Shown piece after piece: positions 51,779-60,239 of a DNA stretch of 64,000 nt. The notes under the pieces are model-generated. The model was not told the DNA's origin, searched no databases, and saw only the letters and a program-made list of their open reading frames with translations. How positions within the stretch are numbered: position 1 is the stretch's first letter; every line of letters begins with the position of its first letter. The position numbers were made by a program, and so were the translations under genes. This stretch comes from Roseiarcus sp036488815 (lineage in GTDB: Bacteria; Pseudomonadota; Alphaproteobacteria; Rhizobiales; Beijerinckiaceae), in NCBI GenBank assembly GCA_036488815.1, contig DASXGX010000162.1:32713-96712 (forward strand), read 5' to 3'.

Positions 51779-52162
51779 TTATCGGCAAACCTCCTCCCAG
51801 TGCGCGCCCTGCGAGGTCCGCGTGGGGAATAACCAGCAGACGCCCGCGTACGTTAATGCGCCGGGAGGGGCGGCGTTGGCGCCGTAAGCCGCACCGAAAA
51901 CCGGGGGATGGTAATCCGACCCGCCGTAGACGAAGAGGTCGCCCACGTTGTTGGAGGCAGCAGGGGCTGGGGCGGGGGCCGGCGCCTGATTGTAGCTCGG
52001 CAGTTGGTTGTAGGCGGGGCCCGGGCCCTGATAGTAGTCGGGGCCGACGCCCGGATAGGCAGGGTACTGAACGGCGGCGTCAGCGCGAGCTGGCGTCGCG
52101 GTGGTGAGGAAAGCTGCGCCAATTGCGGCGCTCGACACGACTCCAATGAGAGTGTTCCTCAT
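51779..52162 (-). CDS. Small exported Pro/Tyr/Ala-rich protein
   Basis: The start at 52162 follows GGGAGGTGCGATC. The 127-residue product has a signal peptide ending near TTATPARA. The mature part is Pro/Tyr/Gln-rich (YPAYPGVGPDYYQGPGPAYN) with a short Ala-Pro repeat and a C-terminal segment with two Cys (GVCWLFPTRTSQ, EEVC). It looks like a small secreted or surface-exposed protein. I recognise no family. Confidence 0.65.
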   Translation of the reverse strand: MRNTLIGVVSSAAIGAAFLTTATPARADAAVQYPAYPGVGPDYYQGPGPAYNQLPSYNQAPAPAPAPAASNNVGDLFVYGGSDYHPPVFGAAYGANAAPPGALTYAGVCWLFPTRTSQGAHWEEVCR

Positions 52163-52541
52163 GATCGCACCTCCCATAAACGCGCGACGCACAGGCGCGC
52201 GCGATCTCCCGATTGATTGCTGGTTGTTCTGCCCGCTCGCGCGCTGGACGCGCCGCCATGGACTCGTCGCCATCGCCCGCTCCAGCCGACGCGACTCCTG
52301 CTCGCACGTTATTTCATGACCATGGCGTAATTTTGCCGATTCATGAAGAAACTTTGCTTCACGAAGACAATTTGTTCGCCCTTGCGCATCTGATACTTAT
52401 AAATCCGACGCCTTCGTCAAGCTCGACGTCTTTTATTGTACAGATACTCCTACACGAGCAGAATTTACAAAGACTTCGACGCGACTCTGTGGATGCTTTT
52501 GCACGGAATAAAATTTGACCGCCGCGCGGTGCGACGAAACG
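52163..52541. other. Intergenic stretch, relatively AT-rich, no convincing gene
   Basis: 379 bases upstream of the small exported protein and downstream of the HugZ-like gene. From about 52300 composition is AT-richer than the surroundings. It presumably holds the promoter of the exported-protein gene and the end of the HugZ transcript. No clear terminator was found. Confidence 0.5.
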
Positions 52542-53273
52542 TCACGCGCCTCGTCCGGCGAGGGCCTCCGCCAGCCGCCGGCGCCAGCCGCCCGGATCGA
52601 AGGCGGGGCCGCTGAAGTCGACGCGCGCGGCGAGGCTCCCGGCGGAGAGGTCGAGACCCTCCGCGTCGAGGCCGACGGCGCGCCACATGCGTTGGCCGGG
52701 ATCCTCGCCCGGGGCGAGGCGCGCCGCCAGCGCGCCGTCGGCGGCGTTGATTTCCTGGAGAAGGTCGTCTTCCGCCTCGATCAACGCGGCGGCGTCGCCT
52801 GTTGGGATGAGGATGTCGGCCGGCGTCAACGCGTCCGCGCGACCAAAGCCGCCGTTGTAATGAACGGTTTCGACGCGCATGCGGGAAACCGCAAAGTCGG
52901 CGAACGGCGCGTAAAGCTTGGCCTTGGGATTGCGCTGGAGATAGCGCTTGCGCGCATAAGGCTCGGGATGCGGCAGAATGGGGCCGCCGACGCTGACGCG
53001 GGGATGGTTGAGCGGATCGCCGCGGTCGGGCGGGCTCGTCAGCAACAGCGAGGCGCGCGGGTCCTCGCTGAGGTTGCGGGTGTGTTGCGCGAGCGTCGAA
53101 AGCAGGAAGAGCGGCGCGCCGTCGAAATCGCTGGCGCAGCCGACCCAAGTCGTGAGCGGCGCGCCCGAACCGGGGACGAGGGTCGCCAGGGCGCCGGTCC
53201 TCGATAGGCGCAACAGCCGCTTGGCCTGAGCCGCCGCGGCGTGGGTCGTCGTCTCCGGGCCGGCGGCCGGCAT
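52542..53273 (-). CDS. HugZ-like pyridoxamine-5'-phosphate-oxidase-fold protein
   Basis: A 243-residue protein. The flavin-fold N-terminal half shows LLRLSRTGALATLVPGSGAPLTTWV, FLLSTLAQHTRNLSEDPRASLLL and RKRYLQRNPKAKLYAPFADF. The C-terminal ~85 residues match the DUF2470-type domain (INAADGALAARLAPGEDPGQ, VGLDAEGLDL). HugZ homologues bind or degrade heme, while other members bind FMN. Heme utilisation is inferred. It is divergent from chvI. Confidence 0.85.
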   Translation of the reverse strand: MPAAGPETTTHAAAAQAKRLLRLSRTGALATLVPGSGAPLTTWVGCASDFDGAPLFLLSTLAQHTRNLSEDPRASLLLTSPPDRGDPLNHPRVSVGGPILPHPEPYARKRYLQRNPKAKLYAPFADFAVSRMRVETVHYNGGFGRADALTPADILIPTGDAAALIEAEDDLLQEINAADGALAARLAPGEDPGQRMWRAVGLDAEGLDLSAGSLAARVDFSGPAFDPGGWRRRLAEALAGRGA

Positions 53274-53388
53274 CGCTTCAATCCTTCGTGCAATCCCGAT
53301 CCGCGGCGAGCACAGCGCGGAAGGCGTGCGACGTCAAGCGGCTTCGAGGCGGTTGAACATTCGAGAAAACGGGCTATTTTGGGGTTCT

Positions 53389-53411
53389 GACACGCGAATT
53401 CGACGCGTGTC
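53389..53411. promoter_or_regulatory. Perfect 8-7-8 dyad between hugZ-like gene and chvI
   Basis: GACACGCG-AATTCGA-CGCGTGTC lies in the 263-base divergent region, 126 bases before the chvI start. No U-run follows on either strand, so an operator is more likely than a terminator. Confidence 0.4.
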
Positions 53412-53536
53412 CGTTCCGGCGCGCCGCGTCCGGCTCGATAGAAGCCACACTTCGGCCCCTATTGTGCGTTCCGACGGTGTAGGACGCAGCGTAGTGGCCG
53501 GGCCGCGAGCTGAGCAGGAATGGAAACAGGAGCCTC

Positions 53537-54235
53537 ATGCCGACGATCGCCCTGGTCGACGACGACCGCAACATCCTGACCTCGGTTTCGCTTTCGCTGG
53601 AAGCGGAGGGATATCGGGTCCAAACCTATACCGACGGCGCGAGCGCGCTCGACGGGCTGAAAGCGTCCCCTCCCGATCTCGCCATCTTCGACATCAAGAT
53701 GCCCCGCATGGACGGCATGGAGCTGCTGCGGCGGCTTCGCCAGAAATCCGATCTGCCGGTGATCTTCCTCACCTCGAAGGACGAGGAGATCGACGAATTG
53801 TTCGGCCTCAAGATGGGCGCCGACGATTTCATCAGGAAACCGTTTTCGCAGCGCCTGCTGGTCGAGCGCGTCAAGGCGATCCTGCGGCGCTCCAACCCGA
53901 AGGACGCGGCCTCGCAAAAGGAGAGCGAGGCGAAGATCCTGGAGCGCGGCCGCCTCAAGATGGATCCGGAGCGCCACACCTGCACCTGGGACAACGTGCC
54001 CGTCACCTTGACGGTGACCGAGTTTCTGATTTTGCAGGCGCTCGCCACGCGCCCCGGCGTCGTCAAGAGCCGCAACGCCTTGATGGACGCCGCCTACGAC
54101 GATCAGGTCTATGTCGACGACCGCACGATCGACAGCCACATCAAGCGGCTGCGCAAGAAGTTCAAGGTTGTCGAGCCGGATTTCGAGATGATCGAGACGC
54201 TTTACGGCGTCGGCTACCGCTTTAGGGAGTCGTGA
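53537..54235 (+). CDS. chvI: Response regulator ChvI
   Basis: A 232-residue OmpR/PhoB-type regulator. The receiver domain (1-120) has the acidic pocket LVDDDRN, phospho-acceptor Asp in LAIFDIKMPRMDGMELL and the switch Lys in DDFIRKPFSQRLL. The winged-helix domain (~135-230) shows VTLTVTEFLILQALATRPGVVKS and DRTIDSHIKRLRKKF. ChvI controls acid stress, envelope and host-interaction genes in alphaproteobacteria. It is followed 49 bases later by its kinase gene chvG; the gap is GC-rich and self-complementary. Confidence 0.94.
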   Translation: MPTIALVDDDRNILTSVSLSLEAEGYRVQTYTDGASALDGLKASPPDLAIFDIKMPRMDGMELLRRLRQKSDLPVIFLTSKDEEIDELFGLKMGADDFIRKPFSQRLLVERVKAILRRSNPKDAASQKESEAKILERGRLKMDPERHTCTWDNVPVTLTVTEFLILQALATRPGVVKSRNALMDAAYDDQVYVDDRTIDSHIKRLRKKFKVVEPDFEMIETLYGVGYRFRES

Positions 54236-54284
54236 GGGCCCTCGCCCTTCGCCGAGGGCGGAGCCCTCGCGGCCGCACCTATCG

Positions 54285-56114
54285 ATGAGCACCGAAGCGC
54301 ATACCTCAATTCCGGCCTCCGCGGGCGCCCGGTGGCGCAAGTCCCGGGCGCGGCTGCGCGTGCGCGTGCTGTGGCGCGCCGTCGTCGCGCCTTTCTCGTC
54401 GTCGCTGACGCGCCGCATCGTCGTCCTCAACCTCGGCGGCCTGCTGGTGCTGGTGATCGGCTTCTTGCTGCTCAACCAGTTCCGCGCCGACATCATCCAG
54501 GCCCGCACCCAAAGCCTGACGACCCAGGCCGGCATCATTTCCGCAGCGATCGCCGCCTCGGCGGCGGTGGACACCAACACAATCACCGTCGACCCCGAGA
54601 AGCTGCTGCAGCTCACGCCAGGCGAGGCCGCGCCGCCGGCCCAGAACGACGACGACTCGATCGAATTCTCGATCAACCCGGAGCGGGTCGGTCCGGTGTT
54701 GCACCGCCTGGTGACGCCGACCCGCACCCGCGCGCGCATCTACGATCGCGATGGACTTCTGCTGCTCGATTCGAGAACGCTGTCGGCGCGTGGAGCGGCG
54801 CTGCGCGGGGACGCAAACGAGCCCGCGCAAAAGAAATTGCCGTGGTGGCGGCGCCTTTGGGTCGAGGCGCGGCGCTCCCTCGAGCCGACCGCCAAGCAGC
54901 GAATCAACGACGATTGGATCACCAACGGCAAGTCGCTGCCCGAGGTCGCGGAGGCGCTGAAAGGCAAGCCCGCGACGGCGGTTCGCGTCAATCCGGCCGG
55001 CGAGACGATCGTCCTGGTGTCGGTGCCGATTCAGCGCGCCTCGCTGGTGCGCGGGGCGCTGCTGCTCTCGACGCAAGGCGGCGACATCGATTCGGTGATC
55101 GCCTCCGAGCGCTGGGCGCTGCTGCGGTTCTTCCTCGTGCTGGCCGCGGTGATGCTGATGCTGTCGCTGTCGCTCGCCAATACGATCGCCGAGCCGGTGC
55201 GCAAGCTCGCGGAAGCGGCCGAGCGCGTGCGGCGGGGCATCAAGTCGCGACAGCAGATTCCCGATTTCAGCAACCGCTCCGACGAGATCGGTCATCTCTC
55301 GGGCGCCCTGCGCGACATGACGCAGGCGCTTTATACACGGATGGATGCGATCGAGAGCTTCGCGGCCGACGTCGCCCACGAGCTGAAGAACCCGCTCACG
55401 TCGCTGCGCAGCGCCGTCGAGACGCTGCCGAGAGTCAAGTCCGGCCCCTCGCGCGACCGTCTGCTCGCCATCATGCAGCACGACGTGCGCCGTCTCGACC
55501 GCCTCATCAGCGACATATCCGACGCTTCGCGCCTCGACGCCGAACTCGCACGCGGCGACGCCGGCCCGGTCGACATGGCGGAATTGCTGCCCGCAGTGGT
55601 CGCGATGGCGGCCGATTCGCCGCGCAGCAATGGCGCCAACGTCCGAATGAAAATCGTGAATCCGAGCCAGCGAGCCAAGGCCGGCGACTTCGTCGTGCTG
55701 GGTCACGGGTCGCGTCTAGGGCAGGTGATCACGAACCTCGTCGACAACGCCTGCTCGTTCTCCCAGCCGGGCGGCGAGGTGAGGATCGCTTTGAGTCGCG
55801 AGCGCGGCGAGAGCGCGGAAGGCGCGCAGATCGTCGTCTCGGTCGACGACGACGGGCCTGGTATTCCCCCCCACGCCCTCGAGCGCGTCTTCGAGCGATT
55901 TTACACCGACCGGCCCGAGCAGGGTTTCGGGCAGAATTCCGGCCTCGGGCTGTCGATCTCGCGCCAGATCGTCGAGGCGCATCGGGGCCGGATCTGGGCG
56001 ATAAACCGGCCCTTGCCTCCGGGCGCGCCGCCGCCCGCGGAGGACGACGACGGGCCGACCCGCCACGGCGCTGGGGCGCGATTCGTCGTCTCGCTGCCGG
56101 CGATCGGCCCGTGA
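54285..56114 (+). CDS. chvG: Sensor histidine kinase ChvG
   Basis: A 609-residue membrane kinase. The first membrane segment (~45-70, RIVVLNLGGLLVLVIGFLLL) precedes the periplasmic stimulus-sensing domain, and a second segment lies near 285-305. HAMP follows. The HisKA His is in FAADVAHELKNPLTSLRSA (~363). HATPase boxes are ITNLVDNACSFSQPGG, DDDGPGIPP and GLGLSISRQIVEAHRG. In relatives the periplasmic repressor ExoR controls ChvG; exoR is not in this window. The TGA overlaps the GTG of hprK (56111-56114), tying the two-component pair to the PTS genes. Confidence 0.94.
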   Translation: MSTEAHTSIPASAGARWRKSRARLRVRVLWRAVVAPFSSSLTRRIVVLNLGGLLVLVIGFLLLNQFRADIIQARTQSLTTQAGIISAAIAASAAVDTNTITVDPEKLLQLTPGEAAPPAQNDDDSIEFSINPERVGPVLHRLVTPTRTRARIYDRDGLLLLDSRTLSARGAALRGDANEPAQKKLPWWRRLWVEARRSLEPTAKQRINDDWITNGKSLPEVAEALKGKPATAVRVNPAGETIVLVSVPIQRASLVRGALLLSTQGGDIDSVIASERWALLRFFLVLAAVMLMLSLSLANTIAEPVRKLAEAAERVRRGIKSRQQIPDFSNRSDEIGHLSGALRDMTQALYTRMDAIESFAADVAHELKNPLTSLRSAVETLPRVKSGPSRDRLLAIMQHDVRRLDRLISDISDASRLDAELARGDAGPVDMAELLPAVVAMAADSPRSNGANVRMKIVNPSQRAKAGDFVVLGHGSRLGQVITNLVDNACSFSQPGGEVRIALSRERGESAEGAQIVVSVDDDGPGIPPHALERVFERFYTDRPEQGFGQNSGLGLSISRQIVEAHRGRIWAINRPLPPGAPPPAEDDDGPTRHGAGARFVVSLPAIGP

Positions 56115-56575
56115 GCGCGGGCGCCGGTTGGACGAGCCTCCACGCGACCGCGATCGTCGTCGGCGAAGTCGGCCTGCTCATACGAGGCCCCTCCGGCGCG
56201 GGAAAGAGCGCGCTGGCGCTCGCGTTGATCGCACGCGCGCGCGAGCGGGCGATCTTCACCGCGCTGATCGGCGACGACCGCGTCTTTCTGCGCGCCTCGG
56301 CGGGGCGGCTGCTGGCGCGGGGCGCGCCGGGGTTCGAAGGCCTGATCGAGCGGCGCTTCGAGGGCGTCATCGGCGTGCGCCATGAGCCATGCGCCGTCGC
56401 GCGGCTGGTGGTCGAGCTCGTCGGCAGAGGCCGGCCCGCCGCGCGGATGCCCGAGGAGAGCGAGGAAATCGCTGAGATCTTAGGGGTCCGGCTGCCCCGC
56501 GTGACGCTCGACCCGGCCCACGGGCCGCTCGACCACGCCTATACGGCGCTGCAAACCCTTGCTAGGATTGGCTGA
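56111..56575 (+). CDS. hprK: HPr kinase/phosphorylase, short alphaproteobacterial form
   Basis: A 154-residue protein, about half the length of Firmicute HprK because it lacks the N-terminal domain, as usual in alphaproteobacteria. The P-loop GPSGAGKSALALALI (~26-40) and the later HprK-type segments (IGDDRVFL, APGFEGLIERRFEGVIGV) are present. It phosphorylates HPr on a Ser, adjusting the regulatory PTS. It starts inside the chvG stop codon. Confidence 0.92.
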   Translation: MSAGAGWTSLHATAIVVGEVGLLIRGPSGAGKSALALALIARARERAIFTALIGDDRVFLRASAGRLLARGAPGFEGLIERRFEGVIGVRHEPCAVARLVVELVGRGRPAARMPEESEEIAEILGVRLPRVTLDPAHGPLDHAYTALQTLARIG

Positions 56576-56700
56576 CCTCCATTCACCTCCCTTTACGACT
56601 TTCGGCGGATTTTGCTTGATCATTGCGCCGCAGTGCACAAAAATACGCGGCTTATACAATTGTCCGACACTGGCGCGGCGGCGGCGCCTGAAACGATGGT

Positions 56701-57108
56701 ATGTTGATGATTGGAATGGTCCTTGTGACCCACGGCCAACTCGCCACTGGTTTTCGGGCCGCGCTTGAGCATGTGGTCGGGCCGCAGTCGCGTTTCGAGA
56801 CCGTGACGATCGGCCCCGAGGACGACATGGAGCAGCGCCGCGCCGACATCCTGGGCGCCGTTTCGCGGGTGCAGGACGGCAGCGGCGTCGTGCTTCTGAC
56901 CGACATGTTCGGCGGCACGCCTTCGAATCTCGCCATCTCCGTGATGGATGGGGGGCGTATCGAGGTCATTTGCGGCATTAATTTGCCCATGCTGATCAAG
57001 CTTGCGACATTGCGCGAAAGCGCGGATCTCGATCACGCCGTCGTCGAGGCGCGCGACGCAGGCCGCAAATACATCACGGTTGCGAGCAAAGTGCTGACCG
57101 GCAAATGA
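56701..57108 (+). CDS. PTS EIIA component, mannose type
   Basis: A 135-residue EIIA-Man domain: MIGMVLVTHGQLATGFRAAL with the phospho-acceptor His in THGQLA, and VLLTDMFGGTPSNLAISVM. No EIIB or EIIC sugar permease gene is nearby, so it belongs to the regulatory, non-transporting PTS. Its stop overlaps the HPr start (ATGA, 57105-57108). Confidence 0.93.
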   Translation: MLMIGMVLVTHGQLATGFRAALEHVVGPQSRFETVTIGPEDDMEQRRADILGAVSRVQDGSGVVLLTDMFGGTPSNLAISVMDGGRIEVICGINLPMLIKLATLRESADLDHAVVEARDAGRKYITVASKVLTGK

Positions 57109-57431
57109 CGACCGAACTGCGCGACGACGAGGATTGCCCCCCGCCTCCGGTTCCCGCCGGCGCGCTCGTTCGCGACATGCGTATCGTCAACCGCAAGGGG
57201 CTCCACGCCCGCGCCACCGCCAAATTCGTCCAATGCGTCGACCGCTACGACGCCGAAGTCAAAGTCACGCGCTGCGGCGAGACCGTCGGCGGCGATTCGA
57301 TCATGGGCATTCTGATGCTCGGCGCCGGCATCGGCTCGACGATCACCGTTTCCGCTCTCGGCGTGCAGGCGAGCGAAGCGCTCGACGCCATCGAGGCGCT
57401 GGTCGCCAGTCGTTTCGACGAAGAGGAATAA
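57105..57431 (+). CDS. Phosphocarrier protein HPr
   Basis: A 108-residue HPr with a ~20-residue N-terminal extension. The active His is in VNRKGLHARATAKFVQ. The HprK target Ser lies in GGDSIMGILMLG. It relays phosphate from PTS EI to EIIA proteins and is modulated by HprK encoded two genes upstream. The gene is followed by the inverted copy of the dispersed repeat. Confidence 0.93.
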   Translation: MTTELRDDEDCPPPPVPAGALVRDMRIVNRKGLHARATAKFVQCVDRYDAEVKVTRCGETVGGDSIMGILMLGAGIGSTITVSALGVQASEALDAIEALVASRFDEEE

Positions 57432-57477
57432 CGGCGCCAGGGCGCCCAGCGTGGAGCGCTCTGCTTGACCCGCATAG

Positions 57478-57610
57478 CCTGTCACCGCCGCGAAAGCGGG
57501 GGCCCAGATGGCGGCCGCGGGCCTTCGCCCTTGACTCCCTGGATGCCCGCTTTTCGCGGGCATGACAGGTGGACTCCGGAGAGGCCGCTTCTACCAAAAT
57601 GCAGAAGGCT
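57478..57610 (-). repeat. Dispersed palindromic repeat, copy 2
   Basis: Reverse-oriented close copy of 19033-19165: on the minus strand it begins AGCCTTCTGCAT and ends GGTGACAGG, with the same two inner palindromes. It lies between the convergent HPr and lptB genes. Sequence similarity continues a few bases past the inner palindromes on both sides. Confidence 0.8.
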
Positions 57611-57671
57611 GTAAGCCGGGTCCGCCGCAAACTTCCTCCCGTCCGCGCGTCGCGGGCATGGCGGTCGCCCG

Positions 57672-58577
57672 CTACATGCGAAAGTCCTCGCCGAGATAGA
57701 ACCGGCGCACGTCGGGATGCGCGACGATCTCCTCGGGCGAGCCTTCCGTCAGCACGTGGCCGCTGTGGATGATGTAGGCGCGGTCGATCAGCCCGAGCGT
57801 CTCGCGGACGTTGTGGTCGGTGATCAGAACGCCGATGCCGCGTCCCTTGAGATGGCGCACCAGATCCTGGATGTCGCCGACTGCGATCGGGTCGATGCCC
57901 GCGAACGGCTCGTCCAGCAGCATGAACGACGGCTTGCCGGCCAGCGCCCGCGCAATCTCGCAGCGCCGCCGCTCACCGCCCGAGAGCGCGATCGAGGGCG
58001 ACTTGCGCAGACGCGCGATGTCGAACTCCTCGAGCAGGGAATTGAGCATCTCCTCCCGCGCCTTGCGGTTGGGCTCATTGACCTCGAGCACGGCGCGAAT
58101 GTTGTCCTCGACGTTGAGGCCGCGAAAAATCGACGCTTCCTGCGGGAGGTAACCGATGCCGAGCCGCGCCCGCTGATACATGGGCAGCGTCGTCACTGGG
58201 AAGCCGTCGAGTTCGATGGCGCCCTTGTCCGGCTTGACGAGGCCCGTGATCATATAAAAGACGGTCGTCTTGCCCGCGCCGTTCGGGCCGAGCAGGCCGA
58301 CGGCTTCGCCACGGCGCACGGATAGGCTCACGTCCTGCACCACAGCGCGCGCGCCGTAGCTCTTGCCGAGGTTGTAGACGGCCAGGGATCCCTCGACCGC
58401 GGCCGACGGCGCGGGAGCGTCGTCCGCGCCGATCGCTTGCGCGAACGCCTGTTCGTCGATCGGCGAAGGGGCGCTCAAGCGCTCGGACTCGGAGAGGGGT
58501 TGCGGTCGTGCGCCATTGGGGATCGGCGAAGGGGAAGGAGGCAAGACGTTTTTACTTCTGAGCTTTGGCTTTGTCAC
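57672..58577 (-). CDS. lptB: LPS export ABC transporter ATPase LptB
   Basis: A 301-residue ATPase with GTG start at 58577. Walker A GPNGAGKTTVFYMITG, Q-loop region YLPQEASIFRGL, signature LSGGERRRCEIARAL and Walker B FMLLDEPFAGIDP are intact. The first ~65 residues are a Pro/Ser-rich extension not found in E. coli LptB (241 residues). That could instead mean a later start. It powers LPS extraction from the inner membrane with LptF/LptG. The GTG lies 26 bases inside the end of lptA. Confidence 0.93.
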   Translation of the reverse strand: MTKPKLRSKNVLPPSPSPIPNGARPQPLSESERLSAPSPIDEQAFAQAIGADDAPAPSAAVEGSLAVYNLGKSYGARAVVQDVSLSVRRGEAVGLLGPNGAGKTTVFYMITGLVKPDKGAIELDGFPVTTLPMYQRARLGIGYLPQEASIFRGLNVEDNIRAVLEVNEPNRKAREEMLNSLLEEFDIARLRKSPSIALSGGERRRCEIARALAGKPSFMLLDEPFAGIDPIAVGDIQDLVRHLKGRGIGVLITDHNVRETLGLIDRAYIIHSGHVLTEGSPEEIVAHPDVRRFYLGEDFRM

Positions 58578-59193
58578 CGTCCCCCGAGCCGGAGCCGGGG
58601 ATGAACAGTCCCCTCACCCGGCTCGTCGCACTGCCGGTGTCGACGGTCGCTTGGCCGGTCGTCAGGTCGTAGGTCAGTTTGTCGCCCTTGGTGACGTTGC
58701 CGCCGTCGCTGAGGGTGACGTTGCCAATCAGCCAGACCTTGTTTTGCGCCTTGTCGTAGGCGGCCGTGTCGCCGGTCGCCACCTGCGTCTTGGAGAGGAC
58801 CGTGACCGGGCCGGTGGCGTCGAGATGTTTGACCCTGCTGGAGCTTGCGCCGGGACCGGCGGGCGCTGCGCCGGCGGGCTGGCCCTGCTCGGGAGCCTTC
58901 TCCATGAAGATGGTCATCCCCGAGCAGGTCATTTTGGTGTCGCCCTGGATGACGACGACGTTGCCGGTGTAGATCGCCTTCTGCTCCTTGTCGAAATAAA
59001 CGAGCTTGTCCGCTTCGATCGAGATCGGCTCCTTCGAATTGGTGCCGGGCAGCAATGGCGTCGACGAGCTCGACGCGTTCGATTTGGCGTCGGCCTTTGC
59101 TTCCGGCCTGGGGGCCGCCGCAGCGGCGCATGCGGCGCCGAGCGTGACGGCGAGCGCCGCCGCCCTGGCGAGCCGCGAATCGAGGAATGTCAT
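58552..59193 (-). CDS. lptA: LPS transport periplasmic protein LptA
   Basis: A 213-residue exported OstA-like protein. The signal peptide ends near ACAAAA. A linker follows, then EPISIEADKLVYFDKEQKAIYTGNVVV and GDTAAYDKAQNKVWLIGNVTLSDGGN (in parts), the repeating beta-jellyroll signature. It forms the periplasmic bridge for LPS between LptC and LptD. It is coupled to lptC (ATGA, 59190-59193) and overlaps lptB. Confidence 0.92.
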   Translation of the reverse strand: MTFLDSRLARAAALAVTLGAACAAAAAPRPEAKADAKSNASSSSTPLLPGTNSKEPISIEADKLVYFDKEQKAIYTGNVVVIQGDTKMTCSGMTIFMEKAPEQGQPAGAAPAGPGASSSRVKHLDATGPVTVLSKTQVATGDTAAYDKAQNKVWLIGNVTLSDGGNVTKGDKLTYDLTTGQATVDTGSATSRVRGLFIPGSGSGDGDKAKAQK

Positions 59194-59924
59194 GGATTGC
59201 TTCCCTTCATTTCGGCCGCGGCGCCCTCACGGTCGTCGCTCTTGAAGAGCGACCGGACATGTCCGGCGAAGGTGAGCTCTTCGCCGTTGTTGCGCGCCAG
59301 CGCGGAATCGCCAGAAATCGTCGTCCCGTTGGACATCACGACGGTCACCGGCTTGTCGGATTTGTAGACCCCGTTCTTGAAGTCGACGTTCGCGCTGTCG
59401 AGCCGCACGTCGTAATTGGCGTTGTGGATGCGCACGTCCTGCGACACGTCGAGCGTCTGCTTCACGCTGTCGTAAAATCCGACCGCGGCGGTGATGTGGA
59501 CCGTCTGATTGTCCGCCATGCCGAGTTCGCCGTCGATCTGGCGCAGTTCGACCATGGTCGGCCGCGTCACGTCCTGGATCGCCTTGGCGGCGTTGACGAC
59601 ATAGGCGCGCCCGTCCTGGCGCACGCCGGTCAGCTTCGGCCGGCCCATCGTGATCTTCATGCCGTCGATGCCCAGGCTGTCGATCGAAACTTCGCCCGGC
59701 AGATTGCGAAACGGATTGAACAGTGCGGCGAGCACCAGCAGCGTGACGGCGAGAATGAGGCTTCCCGGAGCGGCGACGCGCAGAATGCGGACGAGGCGGG
59801 AATGGCGGCGCGCCGCTCCGAACGCGCGCAGGCGCGCGTCTTCCGCTCCGCTCGGCTCACGCACGCCGACCGCAAAGCCGCGATCCCGCAACGCCCCTTG
59901 CGCTCTCGATGCTGGCGCCGACAT
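59190..59924 (-). CDS. lptC: LPS export protein LptC
   Basis: A 244-residue protein with an Arg-rich N-terminus, one membrane segment (~48-70, APGSLILAVTLLVLAALF), and a periplasmic LptC domain (ISIDSLGIDGMKITMG-like VSIDSLGIDGMKITMGRPK, QTLDVSQDVRIHNANY, SGDSALARNNGEELTFAG). It passes LPS from LptBFG to LptA. It is first in lptC-lptA-lptB. Confidence 0.9.
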   Translation of the reverse strand: MSAPASRAQGALRDRGFAVGVREPSGAEDARLRAFGAARRHSRLVRILRVAAPGSLILAVTLLVLAALFNPFRNLPGEVSIDSLGIDGMKITMGRPKLTGVRQDGRAYVVNAAKAIQDVTRPTMVELRQIDGELGMADNQTVHITAAVGFYDSVKQTLDVSQDVRIHNANYDVRLDSANVDFKNGVYKSDKPVTVVMSNGTTISGDSALARNNGEELTFAGHVRSLFKSDDREGAAAEMKGSNP

Positions 59925-60090
59925 ACCGTCCCACGTTTATTGCGGCCCCCCGCACGACGCCGCGTATCATATGGACAGCGCCAATGAAACGAATGAATGG
60001 CGAAGTTAGGGCGCCAAGCGCTTCAGACCGCCTTAGCCGATTGCGTCGCACCGTCTTTTGCGCTTAAAGCCCTTCCGGGTCGCCCTCCAA

Positions 60091-60166
60091 GGGCCGGTAG
60101 CTCAATGGTTAGAGCCGGCCGCTCATAACGGTCTGGTTGCAGGTTCGAGTCCTGCCCGGCCCACCA
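60091..60166 (+). tRNA. tRNA-Ile2 (anticodon CAU, lysidine type)
   Basis: A 76-base tRNA with encoded CCA. The acceptor stem is GGGCCGG/CCGGCCC, D arm GCTCAATGGTTAGAGC, anticodon stem GGCCG/CGGTC, loop CTCATAA (CAU), T arm GCAGGTTCGAGTCCTGC. The body matches tRNA-Ile2, whose C34 is modified to lysidine by TilS, rather than elongator or initiator tRNA-Met. An integrase gene ends 74 bases downstream. Confidence 0.92.
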
Positions 60167-60239
60167 GGGCGATCAAGGCTTTCCGGGAACTTTTGGACCA
60201 TCGCATTTCCGCCCCCACAGTTTTCCCCACAGAAACGCA

